Numbered from the stretch's first letter, positions 1 through 7,203 are shown. The stretch: DNA of 24,368 nt from Firmicutes bacterium UBA6132 (GCA_002435835.1 DIVM01000252.1:1-24368), one strand, 5' to 3'. Numbers and translations: made by a program. The notes: generated by a model from the sequence alone, not told the origin.

Positions 1-402
1 TATTGTACACCCAGTTCTTATTCCAGTCATTGAGCTGACTTCTTCCGGTGTTTTTGCACCGCTCAACAAAGCAGCAGCTACTTCTTCTGCTCTAACTCCA
101 ACGCAATAACACAACACTTGCTCAGGATTAAGATGTGCTTTTTCGCAAAGATCTCTTATTTCATTTTTATCAAATTTTGATACGTCCACGCCTATTTCTA
201 ATGGTTTTTCTCGTTTTATAATCTTTATAGCATAGAATGGACATCTTTGTTCACAGTTTGCACATCCACGACATGCATCAGCGTCAACCACTGCCTTTTT
301 GTCTACAACCTCGATTGCCATTACGGGGCATACTTTTTCACAAACCTTGCAACCTCTGCAAATTTCACTTTGAACTTCTGATAATAAAGTAACTTTCTTC
401 AT
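1..402 (-). CDS. 2x[4Fe-4S] ferredoxin / BFD-type [2Fe-2S] fusion protein (partial, C-terminus beyond window)
   Basis: Translated by hand from an ATG at 402-400; 134 codons are visible and the frame is still open at base 1. Residues 15-25 (CRGCKVCEKVC) and 44-54 (CRGCANCEQRC) are two classic [4Fe-4S] cysteine motifs. After a short linker, residues 98-132 (CYC...GC, with VRAEEVAAALLSGAKTPEEV between) match the BFD-like [2Fe-2S] domain found in NirB/NasB and in small subunits of opine/amino-acid oxidoreductases. Such proteins usually shuttle electrons for a FAD-dependent dehydrogenase, so a flavin oxidoreductase gene may follow outside the window (inference). The Shine-Dalgarno is AAAGAGGT. It is probably the fourth gene of the leftward operon, 159 bp after the hydratase gene. 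Confidence 0.85.
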   Translation of the reverse strand, partial: MKKVTLLSEVQSEICRGCKVCEKVCPVMAIEVVDKKAVVDADACRGCANCEQRCPFYAIKIIKREKPLEIGVDVSKFDKNEIRDLCEKAHLNPEQVLCYCVGVRAEEVAAALLSGAKTPEEVSSMTGIRTGCTI

Positions 403-561
403 CTTGATTACCTCTTTCTAATTATACTTTTTTGATAATTCTAAAAAAATCAATATTCATATTTTCTTGCTCGACTACCAATATTCCTTTATGACCTTAT
501 ATTAAATCTGTCCTTGTGTTACATTACCAATATTGCAAGCTATAATTCTTATCTAACTTAT
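403..561. other. Intergenic spacer with a 10-bp direct repeat
   Basis: This is the longest gap inside the leftward operon. TACCAATATT occurs at 476-485 and again at 525-534, and CTTGC/GCAAG complements lie just outside, so the RNA could fold into a long hairpin. I see no gene, no convincing terminator and no riboswitch that I recognise. Confidence 0.3.
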
Positions 562-1335
562 TTATCTAAATTTCACCGATAAGCTTCCCATGCCGTAAAA
601 GTTAACAGTGAAATTATCACCCCTTTCTACAACTTGTGCTGCAGTCAATGCTCCCGCCATCACAATACTTCCTTCTTTTAACTCAATATCAAATTCAGAC
701 AACTTATTTGCAAGCCATGCCACAGCTGCAGCAGGATTTCCCATTACCTCTGCACATGTGCCGCTGTTAACAAGTTCTCCGTTTTTTTCTAAAGTCATCC
801 CAGTAAGTCTCATATCAACATCAGAAATAGGTGTCATTTTACTTCCCAAAACAAATTTCGCACTTGAACCGTTATCTGCAATAGTGTCGCATAGAGTAAT
901 TTTCCAATCATTTACCCGGCTATCTACAATTTCTATTGCAGGTACTACCCAATCAGTGGCATTATATACATCGGCAATAGTAACACCTGGCCCTTTTAAC
1001 GGTTTCTTCAAACAAAACGCTAATTCACCTTCGACTTTAGGCTGAATTAATTGATCAAACTTACAAATTTCACTTTCAACAAGCAACATTTTATCAGTAA
1101 GATGTCCATAATCAGGCTCGTTAACTTTTAGTAAGCTTTGCATTCCTTTGCTTGTTAATCCTATTTTCATACCAATTACTTTCTCGCCTGATTCTATTCT
1201 TTTTTTAATATTTATTAATTGTATTTGGTATGCATCCTCAACTTTTAAATCTGAGAATTCTTTAGAAGGCGCCTCAATTTGAGTACAATTTTTTTCCGCC
1301 TCGTATAATTTCTGAGCAATAACTTTGCAATCCAT
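562..1335 (-). CDS. 2-oxopent-4-enoate hydratase / 4-oxalocrotonate decarboxylase family protein (FAH superfamily)
   Basis: 257 aa, the usual length of the MhpD/DmpE/XylJ family, whose members hydrate 2-hydroxypenta-2,4-dienoate or decarboxylate 2-oxo-3-hexenedioate using a divalent metal. Family motifs visible: GMKIGLTSKGMQ (about 55-66), PDYGHL (75-80), the metal-ligand region KVEGELAF (about 100-107), LKGPGVTIADV, PAIEIVDSR (132-140) and DTIADNGSSAKFVLG (149-163). The stretch from KVEGE to VDSR resembles DmpE-type hydratases a little more than DmpH-type decarboxylases. ATG at 1335 has GGAGAGG seven bases upstream. No ring-cleavage dioxygenase lies nearby, so an aromatic meta-cleavage role is unlikely in this anaerobe. 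The true substrate is unknown, probably another 2-oxo or enol acid. Confidence 0.85.
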   Translation of the reverse strand: MDCKVIAQKLYEAEKNCTQIEAPSKEFSDLKVEDAYQIQLINIKKRIESGEKVIGMKIGLTSKGMQSLLKVNEPDYGHLTDKMLLVESEICKFDQLIQPKVEGELAFCLKKPLKGPGVTIADVYNATDWVVPAIEIVDSRVNDWKITLCDTIADNGSSAKFVLGSKMTPISDVDMRLTGMTLEKNGELVNSGTCAEVMGNPAAAVAWLANKLSEFDIELKEGSIVMAGALTAAQVVERGDNFTVNFYGMGSLSVKFR

Positions 1336-1419
1336 ATTATATCCTCTCCTTCAATTTTTTTAAAATTTATTATTTATTTTGATTAATTAGCATTTAGTAA
1401 TTATAATTCAAAATGGATT

Positions 1420-2307
1420 CTAATGATGAAATCCCTTGTGCATTATTTTTTTTGCTAAAACCCCTGCTATCTTTCGTGCAGTTGTTTCTTTATCATAATT
1501 ATTTTTAAGTGATTCAATTAACGCTTCTGATGCCAATCGAACTTCATCATTTGGTCCTGGGAAAGAAACAATCATGGATGGTCCGACAGTTCCAACAGCT
1601 ATCCTTACTCCATCTTTAACATGTCGTCCCGTACCTTGTTGAAATTTTACAATATATGGTGTTTCAGCTTCTGAATCTATCTCCAATATACTTTCAACAG
1701 TTTTATCTTTATCCTCAGCACCTACACCGCCAGTAGTTATTATCAAACCAAAACCTTGGGATACAGCATCTGAAAGTTTATAAACCATGTCATCCATATC
1801 ATCTTCGATGATATCACCAACTTTAACCTTATAACCATGCTGTTCTAATAGTTCCTTTAAAAATGGAGTATTTGTATCTTCTATAAGGTTTTGTTTTAAT
1901 TCAAACCCTGTTGGAAATACAATTGCCCGCTTTGAAATTAATTCTTTCATTTCATTTACCATATTATTTACAGTATTGCTCATTTCTATAGGATTTTCAC
2001 CCTCCAAGCATATAAGTCCTAAAATACCGTTAGAATGTATGCTTGAATCCTCAGTCAATGTTACACCATCTATTTTTGAAACTGCTTCTAATAATTCATG
2101 TTCTTTTCCGATAATATTTTCAGTTGGAATATCTTTTTCCAAAATATCCAATGTTATATGTTGCTGCCTAACATCTACTACCAAAACTTTGCTATCATCA
2201 ATTTTCAATACATCTGCAACTGTTTTCGCTATCAATGTTAAATTAGCGTTATTTAAAAATATTTGATTTATCCACAATTCAGTTTTTTCCAACAAATTTA
2301 ATCCCAT
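1420..2307 (-). CDS. MoaB/CinA-like molybdopterin-binding domain protein
   Basis: 295 aa. The C-terminal half (about 125-285) is a MoCF_biosynth fold: FPTGFEL near the start, DTNTPFLKELLEQHGYKV, then the hallmark loop LIITTGGVGAEDKDKT (about 189-204) and a late FPGPNDEV. The N-terminal 120 residues form a separate, less familiar domain containing HSNGILGLICLEG. Members of this fold bind molybdopterin or related pterins/nucleotides (MogA, MoeA, CinA). This protein lacks the extra MoeA domains, so calling it a cofactor synthase would go too far. It starts 20 bp after the stop of the QPRTase-like gene, with AAGAGGT as ribosome site, so the two are surely co-transcribed. This may be a pterin-binding partner for an enzyme of the pathway (inference). 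Confidence 0.8.
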   Translation of the reverse strand: MGLNLLEKTELWINQIFLNNANLTLIAKTVADVLKIDDSKVLVVDVRQQHITLDILEKDIPTENIIGKEHELLEAVSKIDGVTLTEDSSIHSNGILGLICLEGENPIEMSNTVNNMVNEMKELISKRAIVFPTGFELKQNLIEDTNTPFLKELLEQHGYKVKVGDIIEDDMDDMVYKLSDAVSQGFGLIITTGGVGAEDKDKTVESILEIDSEAETPYIVKFQQGTGRHVKDGVRIAVGTVGPSMIVSFPGPNDEVRLASEALIESLKNNYDKETTARKIAGVLAKKIMHKGFHH

Positions 2308-2327
2308 ATGAATAACCTCTTAGCTTT

Positions 2328-3125
2328 CTATATTTGAACATCTAATTTCATATCTAACAATAAGGCATCAACTATATCTTTACCAACACATAAAGCATCA
2401 ATTCCATATTCTATCAAATTAGGTATTTGTTCTAATTTAATGCCACCCGCAAAAGCAATTTGAACATCTTTTCTTTTGTTTAGTTCCTCAGTTACTTGTA
2501 TACATTTTTTTAAATCATCCAAATTTCCGGTATCTACCATCAATATATTACAGCCATTTTTTAAAGCCTGTGTTGTTTCTTGCTCAATTGAAACATCGTC
2601 TCCCTTTATTTGGATAACTTTAGCTAAATCATCAAAACATTTTGCAGCTTCTAAAGCATTAGGAATAGAACCTAACATTTTAATGTAATTTTTGTCCATA
2701 TAAACCATTGGAGTAGTGCTTATCCTGCTGTAAGCTCCGCCAGATTCAAGTGCTTTTCGTATGTTGCGGTTAATGACACTTGGCATCTTTTTTAATGAGC
2801 CTGATACAATTCTGATTTTACCATCTGCAATCAAAACAGCTTTATGCGCTGCAGTTGCGATGCCAGAAAATTTCGATAAACAACCAATAATTTTGTCTTC
2901 AGCTATGGTGATTTGTTTAGGATATCCTATTATTTCACAAATTATATCACCTGCTTTAATTAAATCGCCTTCCTCATAGTAGAAATTAATGCTAACTCCT
3001 ATTTCAGCAGCAACTTTTTGTGCTTCTTCAACACCTGACAAACATCCATCTTTTTCTGTAGAAATCAACGCTCTGAACTTCTTATCTAAAATATCTTTAA
3101 AAATCACATCTCTAATATCTTGCAT
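2328..3125 (-). CDS. Degenerate quinolinate phosphoribosyltransferase-like protein (NadC/ModD superfamily)
   Basis: 265 aa with NadC/ModD architecture: N-terminal barrel-sandwich region (EGDLIKAGDIICEI, about 53-66), the linker helix KFSGIATAAHKA (about 84-95, matching the family SGIAT motif), and a TIM-like barrel ending in AFAGGI (about 224-229) and GIDALCVG (about 240-247). The Glu of VSIEQET and the Asp of LMVDTG fit the conserved acidic positions. However, the phosphoribosyl/quinolinate-binding stretch that reads TRKTxPGLR in NadC is here SLKKMPSVIN, the HR pair is SR, and LIKDNHI is MDKNYIK. Ordinary NAD synthesis is therefore unlikely. ModD, a relative found in molybdate operons, is the nearest named alternative. 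First gene after the repeated operator; AAGGAG lies 7 bases before ATG. Confidence 0.75.
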   Translation of the reverse strand: MQDIRDVIFKDILDKKFRALISTEKDGCLSGVEEAQKVAAEIGVSINFYYEEGDLIKAGDIICEIIGYPKQITIAEDKIIGCLSKFSGIATAAHKAVLIADGKIRIVSGSLKKMPSVINRNIRKALESGGAYSRISTTPMVYMDKNYIKMLGSIPNALEAAKCFDDLAKVIQIKGDDVSIEQETTQALKNGCNILMVDTGNLDDLKKCIQVTEELNKRKDVQIAFAGGIKLEQIPNLIEYGIDALCVGKDIVDALLLDMKLDVQI

Positions 3126-3141
3126 ATAATCGCTCCTTATT

Positions 3142-3170
3142 ATTCGTCAATGACGAATAATGTTCGTAAT
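3142..3170. promoter_or_regulatory. Operator unit B (proximal) for the leftward operon
   Basis: Contains the palindrome ATTCGTCAATGACGAAT (3142-3158, extended to a 19-bp palindrome at 3141-3159) followed by a further half-site GTTCGT. It matches unit A at 26 of 29 positions in the same orientation. It overlaps the predicted -10 box of the operon promoter and lies just upstream of the first gene's Shine-Dalgarno. The neighbouring IclR protein is the obvious binder (inference); repression by blocking polymerase fits the overlap. Confidence 0.65.
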
Positions 3171-3185
3171 ATTTGTTTTAAACAA
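3157..3185 (-). promoter_or_regulatory. Predicted promoter of the QPRTase-like/MoCF/hydratase/ferredoxin operon
   Basis: On the minus strand, -35 TTGTTT (3185-3180), 17-bp spacer, -10 CATTAT (3162-3157). The match to sigma-A is moderate, as expected for a regulated promoter. The -10 overlaps the edge of operator unit B, and the -35 lies in the T-rich arm of the preceding terminator hairpin. Confidence 0.4.
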
Positions 3186-3207
3186 AAGCCTTTTAAGGCT
3201 TTTGTTT
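3180..3207. terminator. Hairpin terminator after the IclR gene, between the two operator units
   Basis: A 13-bp perfect stem (AAACAAAAGCCTT pairing with AAGGCTTTTGTTT) with a 2-nt centre. T-rich arms on either side let it act in both directions. It would end the IclR transcript before the downstream operon, making that operon depend on its own promoter. Confidence 0.6.
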
Positions 3208-3210
3208 AGC

Positions 3211-3239
3211 ATTCGTCATTGACGAATAAAGTTCGTTAT
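3211..3239. promoter_or_regulatory. Operator unit A (distal) for the leftward operon
   Basis: Palindrome ATTCGTCATTGACGAAT at 3211-3227 plus trailing half-site GTTCGT. It is a 29-bp direct repeat of unit B starting 69 bp away, with three substitutions, two of which swap A and T at palindrome centres. It lies just downstream of the IclR stop codon. Confidence 0.65.
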
Positions 3240-3275
3240 TCTGGATAAATTTTGAAGGAACTTCCAAGCTCCTTT

Positions 3276-4049
3276 TTATTTGTTATAACCCAATCTTCTT
3301 GATATTTGTTGTGCAACTGTCATAACATCTAAAGCAATATTTTTTATTTGCTCCATTTCTATTTTGCCAGATGTCTTTGAAACGCTGATTGCAGCTATGG
3401 GCAAATTGCTTTTATCAAAAATTGGTGCTGATACGCATCTTAGACCATGAACAATTTCCTCATTATCAACAGCATATCCATTTTCTTTAATTTTTTTCAA
3501 TTCTTCTTTTAGATCATCAATATTTGTGATTGTATTATCCGTATATTTGTTAAATTTAATATTTTTTAAATAGTCCGAAATCTGTTTTCCATCTAAAAAA
3601 GCAAGTACTGCTTTGCCTACTCCAGTACAATACATTGAGGCACGTTTTCCAACTTGAGAAAATACAACAAAAGCATCGGGCATATCAACTTTATCCACAT
3701 AAACTACCTCATTGCCGAATCGAGCAGCAACATGAACTGTAGCACTATATTTTTTAGCAAGTTCTTCGCAGAATGTCTTTGACTCTTTTCCTAAATCCAT
3801 TCTCGAATTTACAACATAACCTAATTCAAATAATTTAATACCTAATTTATATCTTTTGCTTTTCTCATCTTGCTCAAGATATCCTTTAACAAGCAATGTG
3901 TTTACCAAACCATATATGGTGCTCTTGCTCAATCCCATCTGTTCAGAAATTTCTGAAATTCCCAATTCTTCTATAGGACCATTAAAGCATTCCAATATAT
4001 CAAGTGCACGTGTAACAGATTGAACTGTAACTCCACCTATACGTGCCAT
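3276..4049 (-). CDS. IclR-family transcriptional regulator
   Basis: 257 aa from the ATG at 4049, preceded by AGGAG seven bases upstream; a TTG six codons further up (4067) has no ribosome site. The N-terminal winged helix-turn-helix (about 5-65) shows VQSVTRALDILECF, LGISEISEQMGLSKSTIYGLVNTLL and a wing ending KRYKLGIKLFELG. The rest is the IclR effector domain, with VGKAVLAFL, GYAVDNEE and LRCVSAPIFD, followed by PIAAISVS. IclR proteins usually sense a small aromatic or organic-acid metabolite and control a nearby catabolic operon. Here the operon downstream on the same strand has two palindromic sites, so this protein is the likely regulator. Its own promoter lacks that motif. Confidence 0.92.
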   Translation of the reverse strand: MARIGGVTVQSVTRALDILECFNGPIEELGISEISEQMGLSKSTIYGLVNTLLVKGYLEQDEKSKRYKLGIKLFELGYVVNSRMDLGKESKTFCEELAKKYSATVHVAARFGNEVVYVDKVDMPDAFVVFSQVGKRASMYCTGVGKAVLAFLDGKQISDYLKNIKFNKYTDNTITNIDDLKEELKKIKENGYAVDNEEIVHGLRCVSAPIFDKSNLPIAAISVSKTSGKIEMEQIKNIALDVMTVAQQISRRLGYNK

Positions 4050-4095
4050 ATCATTCTCCTTTTGCAAAAAATCTTTTATTATAATTTTCTATTTA

Positions 4096-4124
4096 ATTAT
4101 ATATTAAATCAAAAGTTTAGTCAA
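4096..4124 (-). promoter_or_regulatory. Sigma-A promoter of the IclR gene
   Basis: Near-consensus on the minus strand: -35 TTGACT (4124-4119), 17-bp spacer, -10 TATAAT (4101-4096). It sits between the DUF3842 stop and the IclR start, so the regulator can be expressed independently of larC. No TTCGTCA-type operator is visible here. Confidence 0.8.
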
Positions 4125-4158
4125 TAAGATTTTATTACTTTAGTAGTGTAAATTTAAA

Positions 4159-4578
4159 TTATTTTATTTCTTCTAAAATTTCTTTAATTGTTTCTAAAAG
4201 CTCATCAAAAATTACTTTTAACTGACATTTTTTTAGTCCTATTATATCAATATTGCATTTGCTCAAAGGAATTAATATTTTTCTTGCATTGCTGTCAGCA
4301 ATTGCTTCAGCCATCTTAGGACTAATTTCTCCCATCATTGAATTAGCAGCAATAATTGCTACAGATCCAATAATTATATCTACTTTATGACTCATTGTTA
4401 CAATTGCATTTTCACCTGCTGCACCTCTACTAGCTCCACGTTTTAACATATTCGTTGTTGCCTGAGAATTAGTTCCCAAAGCGATTATTTCAACATCATT
4501 ATTCTGTATTAACTTCAATCTTTCCACAACTTGGCATCCAACACCCCCGCCCATACCATCTATAACTGCAATTATCAT
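4159..4578 (-). CDS. DUF3842 family protein
   Basis: 139 aa, recognised as DUF3842 by its N-terminal IIAVIDGMGGGVGCQVVERL, a Rossmann-like glycine-rich loop, followed by IIALGTNSQATTNMLKRGA (about 35-53), SRGAAGENAI and a mid-region IIGSVAIIAANSMMGEI. No function is established. The start of the protein looks like a nucleotide- or cofactor-binding beta-alpha-beta unit. It lies 99 bp downstream of larC on the same strand, so a shared transcript and a role linked to nickel-pincer or other 2-hydroxyacid metabolism is possible (inference). ATG at 4578 follows an AGGTGA ribosome site. Confidence 0.8.
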   Translation of the reverse strand: MIIAVIDGMGGGVGCQVVERLKLIQNNDVEIIALGTNSQATTNMLKRGASRGAAGENAIVTMSHKVDIIIGSVAIIAANSMMGEISPKMAEAIADSNARKILIPLSKCNIDIIGLKKCQLKVIFDELLETIKEILEEIK

Positions 4579-4677
4579 TTTTCATCACCTCTTATCCTTC
4601 TAAAAATTAAATCTATAAAAAAATTATATCATAATTTTTTATGTATACTAACATATTATATATGAAACTGCAAGCGT

Positions 4678-5844
4678 TTATAATAATCCGCATTCATTTT
4701 CTTTATCGTTGTTCATAATTTTATGATATTGTTGGTAAACCGACATATTGTTGCATTTAGCCAGCTTTAGCAAGGAATCGTATTCAAATTTGCTCTTAAT
4801 TTTCTCTCCATCTATATACGCGTTTTTTACCTTAATTTCACCATACTTCGTTTCCAAATATGAGAAATCTATTTCTACATGTTTTTTACTTACAGTAGAT
4901 ATTCTAACTCCAAATGTAGAAGTATTTCTTAATATATAATCAATTATTTCATCTTTCTTTTCTTCAGATGACAATGCTGATAAAGTTACAGCAGGCCTTC
5001 CTTTTTTCATATATATTGGAGTTATAAATGCATCCTGAACACCAAGAGCAAATAATTCTTCCACAATATTTCCGTAATACTCTGGGTTCATATCATCAAT
5101 ATTGCTTTCTATTAAATACGACTCTTCCTTACATTCTATTTTCGCCAGATAAACACTAAGAATATTTGGGTACTTATATATATTATGCCCTACGCCAATA
5201 CCTGTCTTACATATCTTCATATTTATATTTTCTATGGCTCCGTCTGATATTGCTTTTATTATTGCTGCCCCAATTGGTGTTGTTGCTTCAAAATCAACTT
5301 CATTCAAAGAAATCCTGTAGTCTTTTATTATCTCAGTTGTCGCCGGTGCAGGTATAGAACGAACACCATGCGAACAATTAACAAATCCTCCACCCAACTC
5401 TATTTTTGAAGTGAAAATTTTTTCAACATTTAAGTATTCTAAACATATAGCAGTGCCCACTACATAAATAATTGAATCCATTGCGCCTACTTCATTGAAA
5501 TGAACATTTTCTATTTCTGCATTATGAGCCTTAGCCTCAGCTTTAGCCACTATATAAAATATTTTTTTAGATAGATCTCTGACATAAGGTGAAAGCATTG
5601 AAGAATCAATGATATTATATATCTCTTTTAATTTTTTTAAACTATGCCCTTCATGACAAATGACATCCACTTTTGTGCCTAATATATTCTGCCTTTCATC
5701 TTTGTATATTTTTACTTCATAGCCCTCCGTGCCTAATAGGCTAAGTTTATCAATAAAATATTCCTTAGGTACTCCTAAATCTATGAGAGCACCTAAATTC
5801 CTATCTCCACTTATTCCAGATTGACACTGGTAATATAAAATCAT
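4678..5844 (-). CDS. larC: LarC-like nickel-pincer cofactor nickel insertase (divergent)
   Basis: 388 aa, a full-length LarC in one frame, whereas Lactobacillus makes it by frameshifting. The N-terminal part has SGISGDRNLGALIDLGV (9-25), AEAKAH, HFNEVGAMDSI and IPAPAT. The C-terminal CTP-binding LarC2 part has ESNIDDMNPE, MKKGRPAVTLS and STFGVRI. LarC inserts nickel into the pincer nucleotide used by LarA-type racemases and epimerases. Several usually fixed residues of the first half differ: GDM is GDR, HFHE is HFNE, TPTGAA is TPIGAA, and the His-rich loop is missing, while LarC2 looks normal. LarA, LarB and LarE are not in the window. AGGAG precedes the ATG. A specialised or relaxed LarC paralogue is possible. 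Confidence 0.8.
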   Translation of the reverse strand: MILYYQCQSGISGDRNLGALIDLGVPKEYFIDKLSLLGTEGYEVKIYKDERQNILGTKVDVICHEGHSLKKLKEIYNIIDSSMLSPYVRDLSKKIFYIVAKAEAKAHNAEIENVHFNEVGAMDSIIYVVGTAICLEYLNVEKIFTSKIELGGGFVNCSHGVRSIPAPATTEIIKDYRISLNEVDFEATTPIGAAIIKAISDGAIENINMKICKTGIGVGHNIYKYPNILSVYLAKIECKEESYLIESNIDDMNPEYYGNIVEELFALGVQDAFITPIYMKKGRPAVTLSALSSEEKKDEIIDYILRNTSTFGVRISTVSKKHVEIDFSYLETKYGEIKVKNAYIDGEKIKSKFEYDSLLKLAKCNNMSVYQQYHKIMNNDKENECGLL

Positions 5845-6007
5845 AATAATCCACTCCTAATAATTTTTTATCATTTTTTAATAATGCTGTTTCATACAAA
5901 GTTAATATTAATAAAAAATATCCCTCTTTTATTGGCAGAACCTTAGTTGCATATGCTATTTTAATCATATAATCAATCCTTAATTTTATTTTTATAATAT
6001 CATAAGA

Positions 6008-6268
6008 TTATACATTAGCACATTTTAAACCTTTAACTGCTGGCTTAACATCAAAATGCTACATCTGTTTACCTGTTGGAGTTACACAACTCATAGCCAA
6101 ATTTTTTAACACACCACAAAAACCTGCATTTTCACGACCTTTAAAGTGAGACATTACAATCTTTGATGATGAATTATAAATTTCTCCTCCTATTTTTACT
6201 TCTTCAACATTTTTTCCTAAAATCCCAACAGCGATTATACTTTTGATTTTTCCAATATTAACCTCCAA
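6008..6268 (-). pseudogene. DUF362 family protein remnant (truncated, in-frame stop)
   Basis: The reading frame from about 6268 encodes VKIGGEIYNSSSKIVMSHFK followed by GRENAGFCGVLKNLAMSC, matching the DUF362 signature SHFKGHExxGFGGalKNLgMGC. A TAG at 6061-6059 interrupts it, but the same frame continues with HFDVKPAVKGLKC, just as intact proteins continue with H-x-D-x-KP-x-V-x-x-x-KC before their ferredoxin motifs. A TAA at 6010-6008 then ends it. The N-terminal portion and the Fe-S part are absent and only a TTG could start it. It lies upstream of larC on the same strand. Confidence 0.7.
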
Positions 6269-6361
6269 GAAAACAATTTATCATAAATAAAACATATTAT
6301 ATCATAATATTTATTAACTGAACATTTTAATATATTATTTTTTATCTTATTATTAATATAT

Positions 6362-6901
6362 CTACTGAGATATGTTATTTATTTTTCTAAAAATTTTATA
6401 ATTATTCGAACATTCATTTTCTCCTATCTCACCCAAAAACCCATTTCTTTTTAATAAATTAATGGATTTAATATTATCTTTATGGGTATAGGCAGTAATA
6501 TTATTAAACTTTAAATTTTGAAATCCATATTTTATAACTTCGTTTAATGCTTCATGCATTAGACCTATACCTTGATACGAAGGCATTAGTTCGAAACCTA
6601 TTTCTGCACTTGATTTATCTTCATATATATTCCATAAGCATATGGTACCTATAAATTTATTGTTAGTTTTTAAACTGATTACCCAATATATCCAAACATT
6701 ATTTTTAATTCCATTTAGAATATTTATTATAAACTTTTCTGTATCATCCATGCTTTTGTGTTTAGGATTGTCTAAAAATTTTAATACATCATCATTAGAT
6801 TTCAAAAAATACATTTCTTCTTTATGTGCAATTGTAGCTTGTCTTAAAATTAAACGTTCTGATTTAATAATAGGAAAAGGTATAAAATTTAATTTATCCA
6901 T
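6362..6901 (-). CDS. GNAT N-acetyltransferase, RimJ/RimL type
   Basis: 179 aa from the ATG at 6901, which has GGAGAG seven bases upstream; an upstream extension would add 29 hydrophobic residues across the promoter and is rejected. Visible are the ribosomal-protein acetyltransferase opening SERLILRQA (about 11-19), WVISLKTNNKFIGTICL in the central sheet, the AEIGFELMPSYQGIGLMHEA acetyl-CoA loop (about 100-119, with QGIG in place of Q/RxxGxG) and the C-terminal AYTHKDNIKSINLLKRNGF. Substrate unknown; it could be a protein N-terminus, an antibiotic or a metabolite. It appears monocistronic. Confidence 0.9.
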   Translation of the reverse strand: MDKLNFIPFPIIKSERLILRQATIAHKEEMYFLKSNDDVLKFLDNPKHKSMDDTEKFIINILNGIKNNVWIYWVISLKTNNKFIGTICLWNIYEDKSSAEIGFELMPSYQGIGLMHEALNEVIKYGFQNLKFNNITAYTHKDNIKSINLLKRNGFLGEIGENECSNNYKIFRKINNISQ

Positions 6902-7131
6902 AAATTCTCTCCAATCTTTATTTTTAAGAAAATAGATCAATTTAATTATATCATATATGATACAAACAAAAATCATGAACTTATACAAATGAAGATTTTC
7001 TATATTTCACGCTCACTAATACTTTAATAATCATGTATAAACATGTAATATATTATTTTTAATACATTTATATGTCACAATTTTACCAATTAAACAAATT
7101 ATTGAGGGTTATATTACTAAATAGCGTGTGC
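6902..7131. other. Divergent intergenic region between the GNAT gene and the first CAP gene
   Basis: Contains the GNAT promoter: -10 TATAAT on the minus strand (6950-6945) preceded by TGA (extended -10), overlapped by the 14-bp palindrome TATCATATATGATA (6949-6962), a possible operator. The remaining AT-rich sequence towards 7131 shows no gene. Confidence 0.45.
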
Positions 7132-7137
7132 TATAAT
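7127..7137 (+). promoter_or_regulatory. Extended -10 promoter of the first CAP-protein gene
   Basis: TGTGCTATAAT gives a perfect -10 (7132-7137) with the TGn extension; the -35 (TTATAT at 17-bp spacing) is weak. Transcription would start near 7144, leaving a leader of about 85 nt. Confidence 0.55.
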
Positions 7138-7145
7138 TTATTAAC

Positions 7146-7203
7146 AAACGAAAAGTTATTCAACGTTTCGAATACCCCAAAATAACGTAAAGCGCAAGGG
7201 GTA
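7146..7203 (+). promoter_or_regulatory. Structured 5' leader with interleaved stems (pseudoknot-like)
   Basis: Three complementary pairs interlock: CGAAA (7149-7153) with TTTCG (7166-7170), GTTATT (7155-7160) with AATAAC (7181-7186), and TACCCC (7173-7178) with GGGGTA (7198-7203). The element ends 16 bases before the AAAGGAG ribosome site. It is not a riboswitch class I can name. Confidence 0.35.

Noticed and set aside
608..1045. 145-codon open frame on the plus strand
   Set aside because: It lies wholly antisense within the hydratase gene, has no ribosome site and shows no family motifs.
5801..5968. 55-codon ORF on the minus strand overlapping the larC start (MIKIAYATKVL...)
   Set aside because: It overlaps larC by 44 bases, has a weak ribosome site and no recognisable similarity; larC has the clear AGGAG start.
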